64,000 bases of DNA. It comes from Clostridium sp. Marseille-Q2269. Its GTDB lineage: Bacteria; Bacillota; Clostridia; Clostridiales; Clostridiaceae. The position numbers and the translations under genes were made by a program. The notes under the pieces are model-generated. The model did not search any database, was not told the origin of the DNA, and was given only the letters and a program-made list of their open reading frames with translations. The stretch is from positions 1 to 64,000 of the forward strand of contig NZ_CALSFS010000012.1 in the NCBI RefSeq assembly GCF_943736985.1. The letters run 5' to 3'. Of this stretch, positions 1-10,018 are shown piece after piece (the stretch's first letter is position 1; every line of letters begins with the position of its first letter).

Positions 1-194
1 TTTTTAAACAATATGGAATAGATGATTTTTACGTAGTTGTTAACAATGATAATTTAAATTTAATAAATATATTTAAAAAAAATGGTTTTGCTATGTCAAG
101 AATATATGAAAAAAATCAAGGTAATAATATAAGTAGTAATGAAATAGTACTAAAAAAGCTAAGATATTCAAATAAAATTAAATATTATATATGA
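1..194 (+). CDS. C-terminal end of a GNAT-like acetyltransferase (partial)
   Basis: The window opens inside a reading frame (frame 3) that runs to a TGA at 192-194. About 63 residues are visible. The segment FKKNGFAMSRIYEKN resembles the end of GNAT acetyltransferases, where a strand after the acetyl-CoA helix carries a K-x-GF pattern. The start and the acetyl-CoA-binding motif lie outside the window, so the family call is weak. A hairpin with a T-tract follows, so the gene probably ends its own transcription unit. Confidence 0.4.
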   Translation, partial: FKQYGIDDFYVVVNNDNLNLINIFKKNGFAMSRIYEKNQGNNISSNEIVLKKLRYSNKIKYYI

Positions 195-242
195 AAATAA
201 TCTTTATAAAATTTAAATAATACAAGTGCTTTTATAAACTTT

Positions 243-296
243 AAAAGCTATGAGATTGGAGTGTACTAACATAATACTCTGACCTGATGGCTTTTT
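243..296 (+). terminator. Rho-independent terminator
   Basis: A long stem starting AAAAGCTATGAG pairs, with G-U pairs, with a downstream arm ending CTGATGGCTTTT. The loop is short and the arm ends in a run of T. It separates the partial first gene from the SPOR-domain gene. Confidence 0.7.
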
Positions 297-392
297 GTTA
301 TTTAATTGAAAAATTCCGTATTAGTTATATTTATAAAAATATAGAATATATATTTATAAAAGCAATTAAATGATTGTGGGAGGGATGAAAAA

Positions 393-1094
393 ATGAGATA
401 CACACGATATGATATTAAGAAGAGAAATAAGTTTAATTTTACATTTTTTCTAATAATAGCATTAGTATTAGCATTAGCCTTTATATTGGGAACAGTAATA
501 TTTAATCTTGTATCACCTGGCAATATAAAAACAGGTAATTTGGCTAAAAAACAGAATGCTAATATAGTAAAATCTAAAGAAAATAAAACTAATAATTCAA
601 CCTACATAGCAATACAAAAAGGAATATATGCTAAAAAAGAGAATGTGTCTGGAGTTTTAAATAGCTTAAAACCTTATGGAAATGTATTTACCGTAGATGA
701 GAATGGTAAAACCAGAGTTTTTTTAGGAGTATATGAAGAAGATGAAGGAATAAAACTAATGAAAAAGTTAACGGATAATAAAATAGATAATTCAAAGATG
801 ACATTTGTATTAAATAAAAAAGATTTGTGTGATGCAGAAATATCTGAGATTATTACTGCTTATATTAAGATAGTGAATAAATTATCTGAAAAAGATGTTA
901 AATCTGTAAAAACAGAAGAAATTAAAAAATGGATGTCCTCATTAGAAAAGGTAGATAAAGACAGTGCTAATATAAAAGTTTTAAATAATCTAAAGGAGCA
1001 TATAAATAAATTACCTAAAGATTTATCAAGGGATCAAGCAAGCAAAAGTTATATTTTTATTTACAATAATTTAAAACAATTGAACAATAAATAG
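393..1094 (+). CDS. Membrane-anchored SPOR-domain protein
   Basis: 233 aa. Residues 1-15 are basic, and one hydrophobic segment lies at about residues 19-42, giving a cytoplasmic tail and an extracytoplasmic body. Residues 68-140 (YIAIQKGIYAKKENV... VFLGVYEEDEGIKLM) fit the SPOR fold, with two repeats of hydrophobic strand and helix. SPOR domains in general bind denuded glycan strands at division or sporulation septa. The C-terminal 90 residues are helical and charged, with no known domain. The ATG follows GGGAGGGATGAAAAA. It stands just ahead of maf, radC and mre genes, which fits an envelope or division role. The specific function is unknown. Confidence 0.75.
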   Translation: MRYTRYDIKKRNKFNFTFFLIIALVLALAFILGTVIFNLVSPGNIKTGNLAKKQNANIVKSKENKTNNSTYIAIQKGIYAKKENVSGVLNSLKPYGNVFTVDENGKTRVFLGVYEEDEGIKLMKKLTDNKIDNSKMTFVLNKKDLCDAEISEIITAYIKIVNKLSEKDVKSVKTEEIKKWMSSLEKVDKDSANIKVLNNLKEHINKLPKDLSRDQASKSYIFIYNNLKQLNNK

Positions 1095-1126
1095 CATCTA
1101 ATTTTAAGATGCTCAGATTTTTCAAG

Positions 1127-1158
1127 AACCTCATGCATTTCCATGAGGTTTATTTTTT
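1127..1158 (+). terminator. Rho-independent terminator after the SPOR gene
   Basis: AACCTCATG and CATGAGGTT form a 9-bp stem around a 6-nt loop, followed by TATTTTTT. It lies about 30 nt past the stop of the SPOR-domain gene. Confidence 0.85.
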
Positions 1159-1240
1159 CCTTAAAAAATTCTTTAGATACTTGTTTAAGTTTTTATTAAA
1201 TGATAAACTATACTAGATATAATTTTAAGGTGGGGTTGTT

Positions 1241-1498
1241 ATGAAAAGTCCAGATAAAAGTAAAAATTTGTTAGGAGTTTTTATACTATTAGGGGCTATT
1301 TTAGGTAGCATTGCTGGTGAAATATTAGGTTCTAGCTTTACTAAGTTATCCTTTTTAAAAACCGCATATAAAGTAGGAACTACTTCACCGCTGAATTTAG
1401 ATCTAAAAGTTTTAAATTTAGCTATAGGTTTAAATTTTGAGATTAATATTATGACTATAATGGGTATAATATTGGCAATAATATTATACAGGAAATAA
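1241..1498 (+). CDS. DUF4321 small membrane protein
   Basis: 85 aa with two hydrophobic segments (about residues 9-32 and 63-82) separated by a short polar stretch containing TSPLNLDL. Length and pattern fit DUF4321, a small membrane protein commonly found directly ahead of maf in clostridia. An AAGGTGGGG ribosome-binding site precedes the ATG. It stops 15 nt before the preferred maf start, so the two are probably co-transcribed. Function unknown. Confidence 0.7.
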   Translation: MKSPDKSKNLLGVFILLGAILGSIAGEILGSSFTKLSFLKTAYKVGTTSPLNLDLKVLNLAIGLNFEINIMTIMGIILAIILYRK

Positions 1499-1513
1499 CA
1501 GGAAGTGATATCA

Positions 1514-2095
1514 GTGGAAAATATTATATTAGCTTCTGCATCTCAAAGACGACAAGAACTTTTAAAAAGGATAATGGAAAATTTTCAGATTATAGTAAGT
1601 GATTTTGACGAAAGTAGCATACCTTTTAAAGATGATATACCCTCTTATGTAATGAACTTAGCAGAGGGAAAAGCACGGTCTGTCTGTAAAAAGATAGATG
1701 AAAATAGTGATTTAATAATAGGGTGTGATACTATAGTAGCCTTTAACAATAAAATCTTAGGAAAACCTAAAGATAAAAAAGCGGCTATTGAAATGTTGCA
1801 AGCTTTAAGTGGCAATGACCATCAAGTATATTCTGGATTAGCTATATTAGACGTAAAGTCTAATAAGATTATAAAGGATTTTGTTTGTACTAGAGTTAAA
1901 TTTTCCAAATTAACTTTTAAGCAAATAGAAGACTATGTTAATACAGGAGATCCTATGGATAAGGCAGGAGCATATGGTATTCAGGGAAAAGCAGGAATTT
2001 TTGTTGAAAATATCAATGGATGCTATTATAATGTTGTAGGCTTACCTTTGAATAAATTAAATTCTATGTTAATGGAGATGGGGGTAAATCTTTAA
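1514..2095 (+). CDS. maf: Maf nucleotide pyrophosphatase
   Basis: 193 aa. Maf proteins hydrolyse non-canonical or modified nucleoside triphosphates (dTTP/UTP or m7GTP type) to monophosphates and have been linked to arrest of septation. The N-terminal nucleotide-binding motif is seen as [14 protein letters not shown]. The conserved CDTIV and GKPKD segments and the later [15 protein letters not shown] motif are all present. A GTG at 1505 is also in frame, but AGGAAG abuts it. The GTG at 1514 has that site 8 nt upstream and gives the usual short N-terminus, so 1514 is preferred. It sits between DUF4321 and radC in one likely operon. Confidence 0.9.
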   Translation: MENIILASASQRRQELLKRIMENFQIIVSDFDESSIPFKDDIPSYVMNLAEGKARSVCKKIDENSDLIIGCDTIVAFNNKILGKPKDKKAAIEMLQALSGNDHQVYSGLAILDVKSNKIIKDFVCTRVKFSKLTFKQIEDYVNTGDPMDKAGAYGIQGKAGIFVENINGCYYNVVGLPLNKLNSMLMEMGVNL

Positions 2096-2112
2096 AAGGA
2101 GTTGTTTATTAA

Positions 2113-2799
2113 ATGGACAATGGCTTTAAAATAAAAGATTTGCCTAAAAATGAAAGACCGCAGGAGAGACTTATAAGGTATGGAGCAGAAGCTCTTTCAA
2201 ATTCAGAACTCTTGGCAGTTATTTTAAGAACTGGTACTAAAAATCAAAATATAATGATTCTTGCAAGTAATTTGATTAGAAAAACTGGTGGTTTGGATCA
2301 GCTTTTTAATCAATCTATAGAAGAATTGACTAGTATTAAAGGTATAGGGGTAACAAAAGCAGTTCAAATATTAGCATTATCAGAGCTTTCTAAAAGGTTT
2401 AAAACTTATAGATCTGGAAATGAATATAAGATAAACACGCCTTTAGATGCTTCTAATTTAGTTATGGATGATATGAAGTATTTAAAACAAGAAAAACTAA
2501 GAATACTAATTTTAAATACTAAGAATATAGTTACATATATAAAAGATGTTTTTATAGGAACTCTTAATTCGTCTGTAGTACATCCAAGGGAAATATTTTG
2601 TGAAGCAATAAAGAAAAATGGTGCATCCATAATTATATGTCATAATCATCCATCAGGGGATCCAACCCCTAGCAGGGAAGATGTAAATGTAACTTTGAGA
2701 TTAAAAGAATGTGGTAGTTTAATAGGAATAGATTTATTGGATCATATAATAATTGGCGAAAATAATTATGTAAGTATGAAAGTTAAAGGTACAATATAA
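2113..2799 (+). CDS. radC: RadC family JAB/MPN+ domain protein
   Basis: 228 aa, full length for the UPF0758/RadC family. Residues 1-90 contain the helix-hairpin-helix region (SIEELTSIKGIGVTKAVQIL). The C-terminal half is a JAMM metalloprotease-like domain: H177-x-H179, then S187 and D190 in HNHPSGDPTPSRED, which would bind zinc. The historical DNA-repair role is not well supported and the true substrate is unknown. AAAAGGAGTTG lies upstream of the ATG. The radC-mreB order is very common in Firmicutes. Next gene 28 nt away. Confidence 0.93.
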   Translation: MDNGFKIKDLPKNERPQERLIRYGAEALSNSELLAVILRTGTKNQNIMILASNLIRKTGGLDQLFNQSIEELTSIKGIGVTKAVQILALSELSKRFKTYRSGNEYKINTPLDASNLVMDDMKYLKQEKLRILILNTKNIVTYIKDVFIGTLNSSVVHPREIFCEAIKKNGASIIICHNHPSGDPTPSREDVNVTLRLKECGSLIGIDLLDHIIIGENNYVSMKVKGTI

Positions 2800-2803
2800 C
2801 TAA

Positions 2804-3838
<1,035 letters not shown>

Positions 3839-3844
3839 TAGATT

Positions 3845-4690
3845 ATGAAATTCTTTAAAAACAAACTGGCAGTAACTATAATTGTACTGTCAGTTGCCTT
3901 TTTAGTATTAATAACACAAAGTGCAGATAGAGGCAAGATGTCCTTTGTTGAAAGCGGTATAGGGTCAGTGGTTAATCCAGTTCAAGGAGTTTTTTATAAA
4001 ATAAATAAAAAAATTAGAAATTCTATTGGTTTTGTTCTTAACATACCGGATGTAAAAAAAGAAAGTGTAGAATTAAGAGCAGAAAATAGTAAGCTTAAAA
4101 GTCAGCTAGCAGAGTATAGCTCTTTAAAGAGTGAAAATGATAGATTAAGAAAAATGCTTAATTTTAAAAATCAACGTTCGGAATATGACTATGTTGGTGC
4201 GGATGTAATTGGTAAAAGTGGTGGAAACTATTTAGATGAATTCACTATAAATAAGGGAACCAAAGATGGAATAGCAAAGGGTATGATTGCTATAACAAAT
4301 GAAGGCTTAGTTGGGCAAGTAATAATCACAGGTGGAAATTGGGCTAAAGTTCAATCATTATCCAATGAAAACTTGGCCGTTAGTGCTATGGTAGATAGCA
4401 CTAAAGAAAATAGTGGTATAGTAAAAGGTTATAAAGATAACCAGAATAATATTTTAGCAAAATTATATTTTTTACCTATAGATTCTAAGATAAAAAATAA
4501 AGACGTTATATTGACTTCTGGTCTTGGAGGTATGTATCCTAAAGGCATAAGAATAGGAGAAGTTACAAGTGTAGAAGTAGATAAGGGTAAAGTAATGAAA
4601 AATGCTACAATTAAGCCTTATGTGGATTTAACAAAAATGGAAGAGGTATTTATAGTAGTGCCTAAAAATAAAGGGGAAGTAAAATATTAA
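3845..4690 (+). CDS. mreC: Rod shape-determining protein MreC
   Basis: 281 aa. There is one N-terminal membrane segment (about residues 7-25). A coiled coil at about residues 65-105 (ELRAENSKLKSQLAEY) is followed by a beta-rich extracellular domain. It links cytoplasmic MreB to penicillin-binding proteins. The start is 6 nt after mreB, and mreD follows within 10 nt. Confidence 0.94.
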   Translation: MKFFKNKLAVTIIVLSVAFLVLITQSADRGKMSFVESGIGSVVNPVQGVFYKINKKIRNSIGFVLNIPDVKKESVELRAENSKLKSQLAEYSSLKSENDRLRKMLNFKNQRSEYDYVGADVIGKSGGNYLDEFTINKGTKDGIAKGMIAITNEGLVGQVIITGGNWAKVQSLSNENLAVSAMVDSTKENSGIVKGYKDNQNNILAKLYFLPIDSKIKNKDVILTSGLGGMYPKGIRIGEVTSVEVDKGKVMKNATIKPYVDLTKMEEVFIVVPKNKGEVKY

Positions 4691-4700
4691 GGTGATGCAT

Positions 4701-5192
4701 ATGAAAAAGAAATTAACATTAGGGGTTATTTTGATACTACTTACCATATTAGATAATTCTCTAATGCCTTTTATAGAAATAAAAGGGGTATATCCTAGTC
4801 TTTTATTTATCTTTATAGTAAGCTATTCTATAATAAGTGATAAATGGGAATCTATTTGGGTTGGTGTTTTTGCTGGAATTCTTCAAGATTTATATTTTAC
4901 TAATGTAATTGGTATGAATTCTTTAATAAATATGTTTGTTTGTTTAATATCAGCAGAAATAGGAACTAATATAATAAAAGGAAAAGTTTTAGTACCAGTT
5001 ATATCTTCTTTTGTATTAAGTATATTTAAAGGAGTTTTGATATTGACTATAGCTTATTTTCTAAAGATTGATATGAACTATAGATTAATAGGGTTTAATA
5101 GTATATATAATGCCGTAATAACTATTGTTGGTTATAAAATAGTATATAATTTATCCAGGAAAAAATATATGGATAGAAAGTGGAAATTCTAA
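4701..5192 (+). CDS. mreD: Rod shape-determining protein MreD
   Basis: 163 aa, almost wholly hydrophobic with five or so membrane segments. It is the integral membrane partner of MreC in the elongasome. In-frame GTG (4692) and ATG (4695) codons lie just upstream. AAGGTG at 4689-4694 is 6 nt from the ATG at 4701, and this gives the classical MKKKLTLG start, so 4701 is chosen. Between mreC and the PBP2 gene. Confidence 0.88.
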   Translation: MKKKLTLGVILILLTILDNSLMPFIEIKGVYPSLLFIFIVSYSIISDKWESIWVGVFAGILQDLYFTNVIGMNSLINMFVCLISAEIGTNIIKGKVLVPVISSFVLSIFKGVLILTIAYFLKIDMNYRLIGFNSIYNAVITIVGYKIVYNLSRKKYMDRKWKF

Positions 5193-5211
5193 AGGAATGG
5201 TGATTTAGTCA

Positions 5212-7878
5212 ATGAAGATAAACAAAGATAAAAAATTTACTAGATTTGGTGGCCTTATGATGGTAATGATATTTATAATTACTGCAATTATATCTAGGCT
5301 TGTTTATTTGCAATTTATAGATTCACAAGAATATATAGAAAAAGCCAACAATAAATCCATAAGAGAAATTCCAGATCCTGCTCCAAGAGGAAATATAATA
5401 GATAGGAATGGAGTAGTGTTAGCTACTAACAAGCAAAATTATATGCTTATATATAATGAAACTGCAGAAAATAAAGAAAGCTTTTTTCCTACAATGGAAA
5501 AAGTATTTAGTATATTAGATCAATATAAAGAAAAACAAACAGATGATTTTGAACTAAAAATTAATCCTTATAGATTTGAATTTAAAGCAAGTACAGCTGA
5601 AGGTAAAAGAGCAGTTGAATTAAGATTTAAAAAAGATAGAGGATTAGATGAAGAAGTTATGAAACAGTTATTTCCAGGTAAAGATAAAAAAGAAAAACAG
5701 GAATTAACAGAAGAGGATAATGCTAGAATTGATGAAGAATTATTAAAAATAACACCAGAGCAAACTTTTAAATATTTATTAAAACAATATAAAATAGATT
5801 CATCAAAATATTCTCTGGATGAACAAAGAAGATTTATGCTAGTAAAAGATGCATCAAAAATGCAAAGTTTTTCAGGATATAAATCTGTAGATGTAGCAAG
5901 CAATATAAAGAAAGAAACAGCATTTATATTTCTTCAAAAATTAAATGATTTACCAGGAATAGATGTAACTACTCAACCTATAAGAACTTATCCAAACAAT
6001 GAAGTGGCATCATCAGTTTTAGGATATATATCTAAAATAAGCGGTGATGATGAAAAGTATAAGGAAAAAGGGTATGATGTTAGCTCAGATTATATAGGAA
6101 TAAATGGAATAGAGGGAGTTTTTGAAGAAAGACTTAAAGGTTCTAAAGGTGGAAGAATTGTTAAGCTTAATAAAAATGGTAGAGTTATAGAAGAATTAGG
6201 AAGAAGAGAACCTTATCCAGGACAAAGCATACAGCTTACAATAGATAAAAACATACAAGCAGCTGCTGAAAAGGCTTTAGATGATACTATGAATCAGTTA
6301 AGGGCTAGAGGAGATACGGCAAATGCTACTAGGGGAGCAGCTGTAGCAGTAGATGTAGATACTGGAGAAATATTAGCCTTAGTAAGTAGGCCAGGTTTTA
6401 ATCCTAATATATTTTCTACTCCAGGTGAACTAACTCCTGATAAATACAAACAATTTTTTAATCCGGATTTAGCTGAATTTGGAAAAAATTATATAAATAC
6501 TAGAGGATTATCTGGAGGAGATACAGGAGCAAAATTAAATGAGTTATTTCCAATAGATAAGAGCATAAAAAATAATAAAACTATAAGACAGGATCCACAT
6601 GATATATATCCTAAGCCATTATATAATTATGCTACTATGTCAATAGTACCACCAGGATCTACTTTTAAACCTATGACTGCAATAGCAGGTCTAGAAAGTG
6701 GTGCTATAGATCCAGGGTTTGGTATACAAGACAACGGTGTGTTTGATGATGGTAAGGGCTTTAATAAAAGATTTTCATTTCAATATGGTTATACTGATTT
6801 AACAAAAGCTCTAGCAGTATCAAGTAACCCATATTTTATGACAGTAGGTAGCTTATTGAGAAAAATTGGTGGAGATGATATATTAGCTAAATATGCTTGG
6901 AAATTTGGATTAGGAGTGCCACCTAATTCTAATGTGAAGCCAACAACAGGTATAGAGATACCAGAAAATTTTGGACAGGTATTTAATAAGTATACTTTAA
7001 CTAATTTATATGGTCAGCAATATCTGTGGACTACTATGTCTACATTAAACGTAGGGAAAGATTCTAGAGGAAATGAATTCCCAGTTATAGATTTATATGA
7101 TAGAGATTCAGATTCACAACAAGTAAAAAATATAAAAACTTCTATAAAAACATTAATAAAAGAATCTATAAAACAAGGACCTAAAAAATTTAATTCAGAA
7201 CAATACAAAAAACTATTTAAGCAGTTAATGGCAGAGGATACAGCACAGAAAAATAGAAATATAACGGATAAAGATATTAACAAGATAATAGATGTTATTA
7301 GTTATATAACAATTTCAGATGCTCATTCTCAGTTAAGTCTTGGAGCAAATATGTATAATGCCTCTATTGGTCAAGGCATAAGTAGTTTTACTCCTCTGCA
7401 GTTGGCAAATTATACAGCCACTATTGCAAATGGAGGAAATAGATATAATCTTCATTTAGTAAAAAAAATATTAGATTCTGACAAAAATGTTATTCAAGAT
7501 GTAAAGCCACAAATAGCAGAGAAAACAAATGTGAACCAAGGGACTCTTGAGGCAGTTAGAAGAGGTATGATAGAAGTTGCTTCTGGAGAAGGTGGTACTG
7601 CAGCTAATGCTTTTAATGATCTTCCAGTTAAAGTAGCAGCGAAAACAGGATCTGCAGATATTAGTGAAGATCAAGGGGATTTTGGAAGAACATCTTATGG
7701 TGTGCTTATAGCGTTTGCACCTATAGAAAAACCTAAAATTGCAGTTTCAGTTATTATATTTGATGGACAACATGGTTCATATGTAGCTCCTGTGGCAAAT
7801 GCAATATTTAAACAATATTTTACTAATCCTAAGGATGCTAAAGCACAAAAGACTGAAACTAAAAAAGTTCCTAACTAA
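5212..7878 (+). CDS. mrdA: Penicillin-binding protein 2, elongasome D,D-transpeptidase
   Basis: 888 aa. One N-terminal membrane anchor (about residues 12-33) is followed by a PBP dimerisation domain and a transpeptidase domain. The catalytic Ser483 is in STFK, the second motif is Ser537-Ser-Asn539, and the third is Lys811-Thr-Gly813. It cross-links peptidoglycan during side-wall growth together with RodA. It is larger than Gram-negative PBP2 (about 630 aa), with charged, lysine-rich insertions at about residues 100-215 and 630-690. Last gene of the mreBCD group, followed by a terminator. Confidence 0.93.
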   Translation: MKINKDKKFTRFGGLMMVMIFIITAIISRLVYLQFIDSQEYIEKANNKSIREIPDPAPRGNIIDRNGVVLATNKQNYMLIYNETAENKESFFPTMEKVFSILDQYKEKQTDDFELKINPYRFEFKASTAEGKRAVELRFKKDRGLDEEVMKQLFPGKDKKEKQELTEEDNARIDEELLKITPEQTFKYLLKQYKIDSSKYSLDEQRRFMLVKDASKMQSFSGYKSVDVASNIKKETAFIFLQKLNDLPGIDVTTQPIRTYPNNEVASSVLGYISKISGDDEKYKEKGYDVSSDYIGINGIEGVFEERLKGSKGGRIVKLNKNGRVIEELGRREPYPGQSIQLTIDKNIQAAAEKALDDTMNQLRARGDTANATRGAAVAVDVDTGEILALVSRPGFNPNIFSTPGELTPDKYKQFFNPDLAEFGKNYINTRGLSGGDTGAKLNELFPIDKSIKNNKTIRQDPHDIYPKPLYNYATMSIVPPGSTFKPMTAIAGLESGAIDPGFGIQDNGVFDDGKGFNKRFSFQYGYTDLTKALAVSSNPYFMTVGSLLRKIGGDDILAKYAWKFGLGVPPNSNVKPTTGIEIPENFGQVFNKYTLTNLYGQQYLWTTMSTLNVGKDSRGNEFPVIDLYDRDSDSQQVKNIKTSIKTLIKESIKQGPKKFNSEQYKKLFKQLMAEDTAQKNRNITDKDINKIIDVISYITISDAHSQLSLGANMYNASIGQGISSFTPLQLANYTATIANGGNRYNLHLVKKILDSDKNVIQDVKPQIAEKTNVNQGTLEAVRRGMIEVASGEGGTAANAFNDLPVKVAAKTGSADISEDQGDFGRTSYGVLIAFAPIEKPKIAVSVIIFDGQHGSYVAPVANAIFKQYFTNPKDAKAQKTETKKVPN

Positions 7879-7961
7879 GATATAAACAAAGGATAATAGT
7901 TTATATATAAATTATTGCCATATAATACACAATAAAGACTAATAACTTATAATATAAAAAT

Positions 7962-7997
7962 AAACATGGCTGTGATTTTCAGTCATGTTTATTTTTT
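7962..7997 (+). terminator. Rho-independent terminator after mrdA
   Basis: AAACATGGCTG pairs with CAGTCATGTTT around a TGATTTT loop, followed by ATTTTTTAT. It closes the mre/mrdA operon about 85 nt past the stop. Confidence 0.85.
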
Positions 7998-8070
7998 ATA
8001 AAATTACGAAAAGTTCTTAAAGTATGCTTACGAGAAAACGAAAAATAAAGAGATATAAAAAGATTATTAA

Positions 8071-8154
8071 AATCCCCTGTAATTTAGAACAATTTAATAA
8101 AATATTTTTAAAATTATCTGTAATTAGAAGGATTTAATAAAAATATGTTGAAAT
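8071..8154 (+). repeat. Two imperfect tandem copies of a ~41-nt AT-rich repeat
   Basis: Two adjacent units share CTGTAATT-AGAA-ATTTAATAAAA followed by ATATTT/ATATGT and TAAA/TGAAA. They lie in the 320-nt gap between the mrdA terminator and minC, which otherwise shows only the minC promoter region. The second unit contains TGTTGAA, one base from the Spo0A box TGTCGAA. That resemblance is only suggestive. Confidence 0.5.
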
Positions 8155-8199
8155 ATGAATTGAGATAGTGTTTTTATAGCTACTTTGGAGGTTTTTATT

Positions 8200-8829
8200 T
8201 TGGAAGACAATATAGTAATAAAAGGTAACAAAGAAGGTCTTGTTGTAATTATAAATATGAATAAGTTCAGAGACTTTAATGATATGATTCATTCTTTAAT
8301 ACAAAAATTATCTCATGGCAAACAATTTTATAAGGGATCTACATTAAAAATATCTACGGAATTAAAGCTTATAAATGAAAAAAATTTAAGAAAGCTAAAA
8401 GATGTTCTTTTTGAAGAATTCATGATAAAAGATTGTATATTTGAAGATAAAGAAGATAAATCCAATAAACCCTTTAGTGGTATATACGAAGGTAGAACAA
8501 AATTTATAAGGAAGACTGTAAGGGGAGGACAAGTAATACGCTATAACGGTAATCTAGTTATAATTGGAGATGTTAATTCTGGAGCAGAAATATATGCAGC
8601 AGGAAATATAATAGTTTTAGGAGCCTTAAGGGGACATGTTCATGCTGGATTTACTGGAAATCATAAAGCTATAGTAGCAGCTTTTTATCTTCAGCCTTCT
8701 ATACTTCAAATAGCCAATGTTATGACTAGGTCACCAGAAGATAATGTAAAACCTCAATACCCAGAAGTTGCAAAGATTAAATCAAGTATAATGGTAGTGG
8801 AACCATATCTACCAGACAAATTTATATAA
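8200..8829 (+). CDS. minC: Septum site-determining protein MinC
   Basis: 209 aa FtsZ-polymerisation antagonist that blocks polar septation when recruited by MinD. The N-terminal half is the FtsZ-inhibiting domain. The C-terminal half, with regular glycine spacing ([19 protein letters not shown]), is the right-handed beta-helix that dimerises and binds MinD. An in-frame TTG at 8185 overlaps the TTTGGAGG site. The TTG at 8200 is 8 nt from it and gives MEDNIVIKG, so it is chosen. First gene of minC-minD-minE. Confidence 0.92.
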   Translation: MEDNIVIKGNKEGLVVIINMNKFRDFNDMIHSLIQKLSHGKQFYKGSTLKISTELKLINEKNLRKLKDVLFEEFMIKDCIFEDKEDKSNKPFSGIYEGRTKFIRKTVRGGQVIRYNGNLVIIGDVNSGAEIYAAGNIIVLGALRGHVHAGFTGNHKAIVAAFYLQPSILQIANVMTRSPEDNVKPQYPEVAKIKSSIMVVEPYLPDKFI

Positions 8830-8846
8830 ATTAAGGAGGACAAATA

Positions 8847-9644
8847 ATGGGAGAAGTGATAGTTGTTACCTCTGGTAAAGGCGGAGTAGGAAAAACAACC
8901 ACATCAGCTAATATATCTACGGCCTTAGCTGCAATGGATAAAAAAGTAGTTGTTATAGATGGAGATACTGGATTAAGAAATCTTGATGTTTTAATGGGAC
9001 TTGAAAATAGAATAGTATTTACTTTATTAGATGTAATAGAGGAAAGATGTAAATTAAAGCAAGCATTGATAAAGGATAAAAGATTAAATAGTTTATATCT
9101 ATTACCAACAGCACAAACAAGAGATAAAGAAGATGTAAAAGTAGAAGATGTACTTAAGATAGTAAATGAACTAAAAGGTGAATTTGACTATGTAATTTTA
9201 GATTGCCCTGCTGGTATAGAAAGAGGCTTTGAAAGTGCAATAGCAGGAGCTGATAGAGCTTTAGTAGTTGTAAACCCAGAAGTAACATCTGTAAGAGATG
9301 CAGATAGAGTCATAGGAAAGTTAGATGCTAAAGGAATAGATAATCATCAGCTTATAGTAAATAGATTAAATTATGAAATGACACAAAGAGGAGATATGCT
9401 AGATATTGAAGATATAATAGATAGTTTAGCTATAAAACTTATAGGGGTGGTACCTGATGATAGAAATATAACTATAGCTACTAATAAGGGAGAACCTATA
9501 GTTTTGGATAATGGAGCCACAGCAGGACAGGCTTTCAGAAACATTGCAAAAAGAATCACTGGAGAAGATGTACCTATAATGGATTTAAGAAATAAAGAAC
9601 AAGGCTTCTTTAAATCTTTTAAGAAGTTATTTGGATTAAAGTAG
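8847..9644 (+). CDS. minD: Septum site-determining ATPase MinD
   Basis: 265 aa. The deviant Walker A motif GKGGVGKTT is at residues 10-18, and the conserved VILDCPAGIE corresponds to Walker B. The C-terminal FFKSFKKLFGLK is an amphipathic membrane-targeting helix. It recruits MinC to the membrane and is released by MinE. AAGGAGG lies upstream of the ATG. Followed 13 nt later by minE. Confidence 0.97.
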   Translation: MGEVIVVTSGKGGVGKTTTSANISTALAAMDKKVVVIDGDTGLRNLDVLMGLENRIVFTLLDVIEERCKLKQALIKDKRLNSLYLLPTAQTRDKEDVKVEDVLKIVNELKGEFDYVILDCPAGIERGFESAIAGADRALVVVNPEVTSVRDADRVIGKLDAKGIDNHQLIVNRLNYEMTQRGDMLDIEDIIDSLAIKLIGVVPDDRNITIATNKGEPIVLDNGATAGQAFRNIAKRITGEDVPIMDLRNKEQGFFKSFKKLFGLK

Positions 9645-9657
9645 GAGTGATATAATA

Positions 9658-9924
9658 ATGGATTTATTTAAGTTTTTTTCAAAACAGTCATCAAAGGATT
9701 TAGCTAAGGAAAGACTTAAACTTATATTAATACAAGATAGAAACTCCATATCTCCAGAAGTATTGGACTCTATAAGAGAAGATATGCTAAAGGTAATATC
9801 TAAATACATAGAGATAGATGACGATGATGTGGACATAAAGATGAGCAGTGTAGATGAAATAGAAGGTATGTCTCCCGCATTAATAGCCAGTATTCCAATA
9901 AAAAGAATAAAAAATAATAAATAA
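9658..9924 (+). CDS. minE: Cell division topological specificity factor MinE
   Basis: 88 aa, normal MinE length. The N-terminal region (SKDLAKERLKLILIQDR) is the MinD-binding, ATPase-stimulating segment. The C-terminal part forms the dimerisation domain. Having minE rather than only DivIVA is typical of many clostridia and points to an oscillating Min system. Last gene of the min operon, followed by a clear terminator. Confidence 0.95.
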   Translation: MDLFKFFSKQSSKDLAKERLKLILIQDRNSISPEVLDSIREDMLKVISKYIEIDDDDVDIKMSSVDEIEGMSPALIASIPIKRIKNNK

Positions 9925-9942
9925 AAATTTAAGAATTTATTT

Positions 9943-9975
9943 AAGCTATGTATAAATTTATACATAGCTTTTTGC
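9943..9975 (+). terminator. Rho-independent terminator after minE
   Basis: AAGCTATGTATAAA pairs perfectly with TTTATACATAGCTT and is followed by TTT. It separates the min operon from rodA. Confidence 0.85.
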
Positions 9976-10018
9976 ATGTGATGTGGTATAATCATATTTG
10001 TAATCGAGGGGGGATAAA

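Noticed and set aside
243-296. Riboswitch or T-box before the SPOR gene
   Set aside because: The structure is a single long hairpin with a T-run. There is no T-box sequence or multi-stem aptamer, so a terminator is enough.
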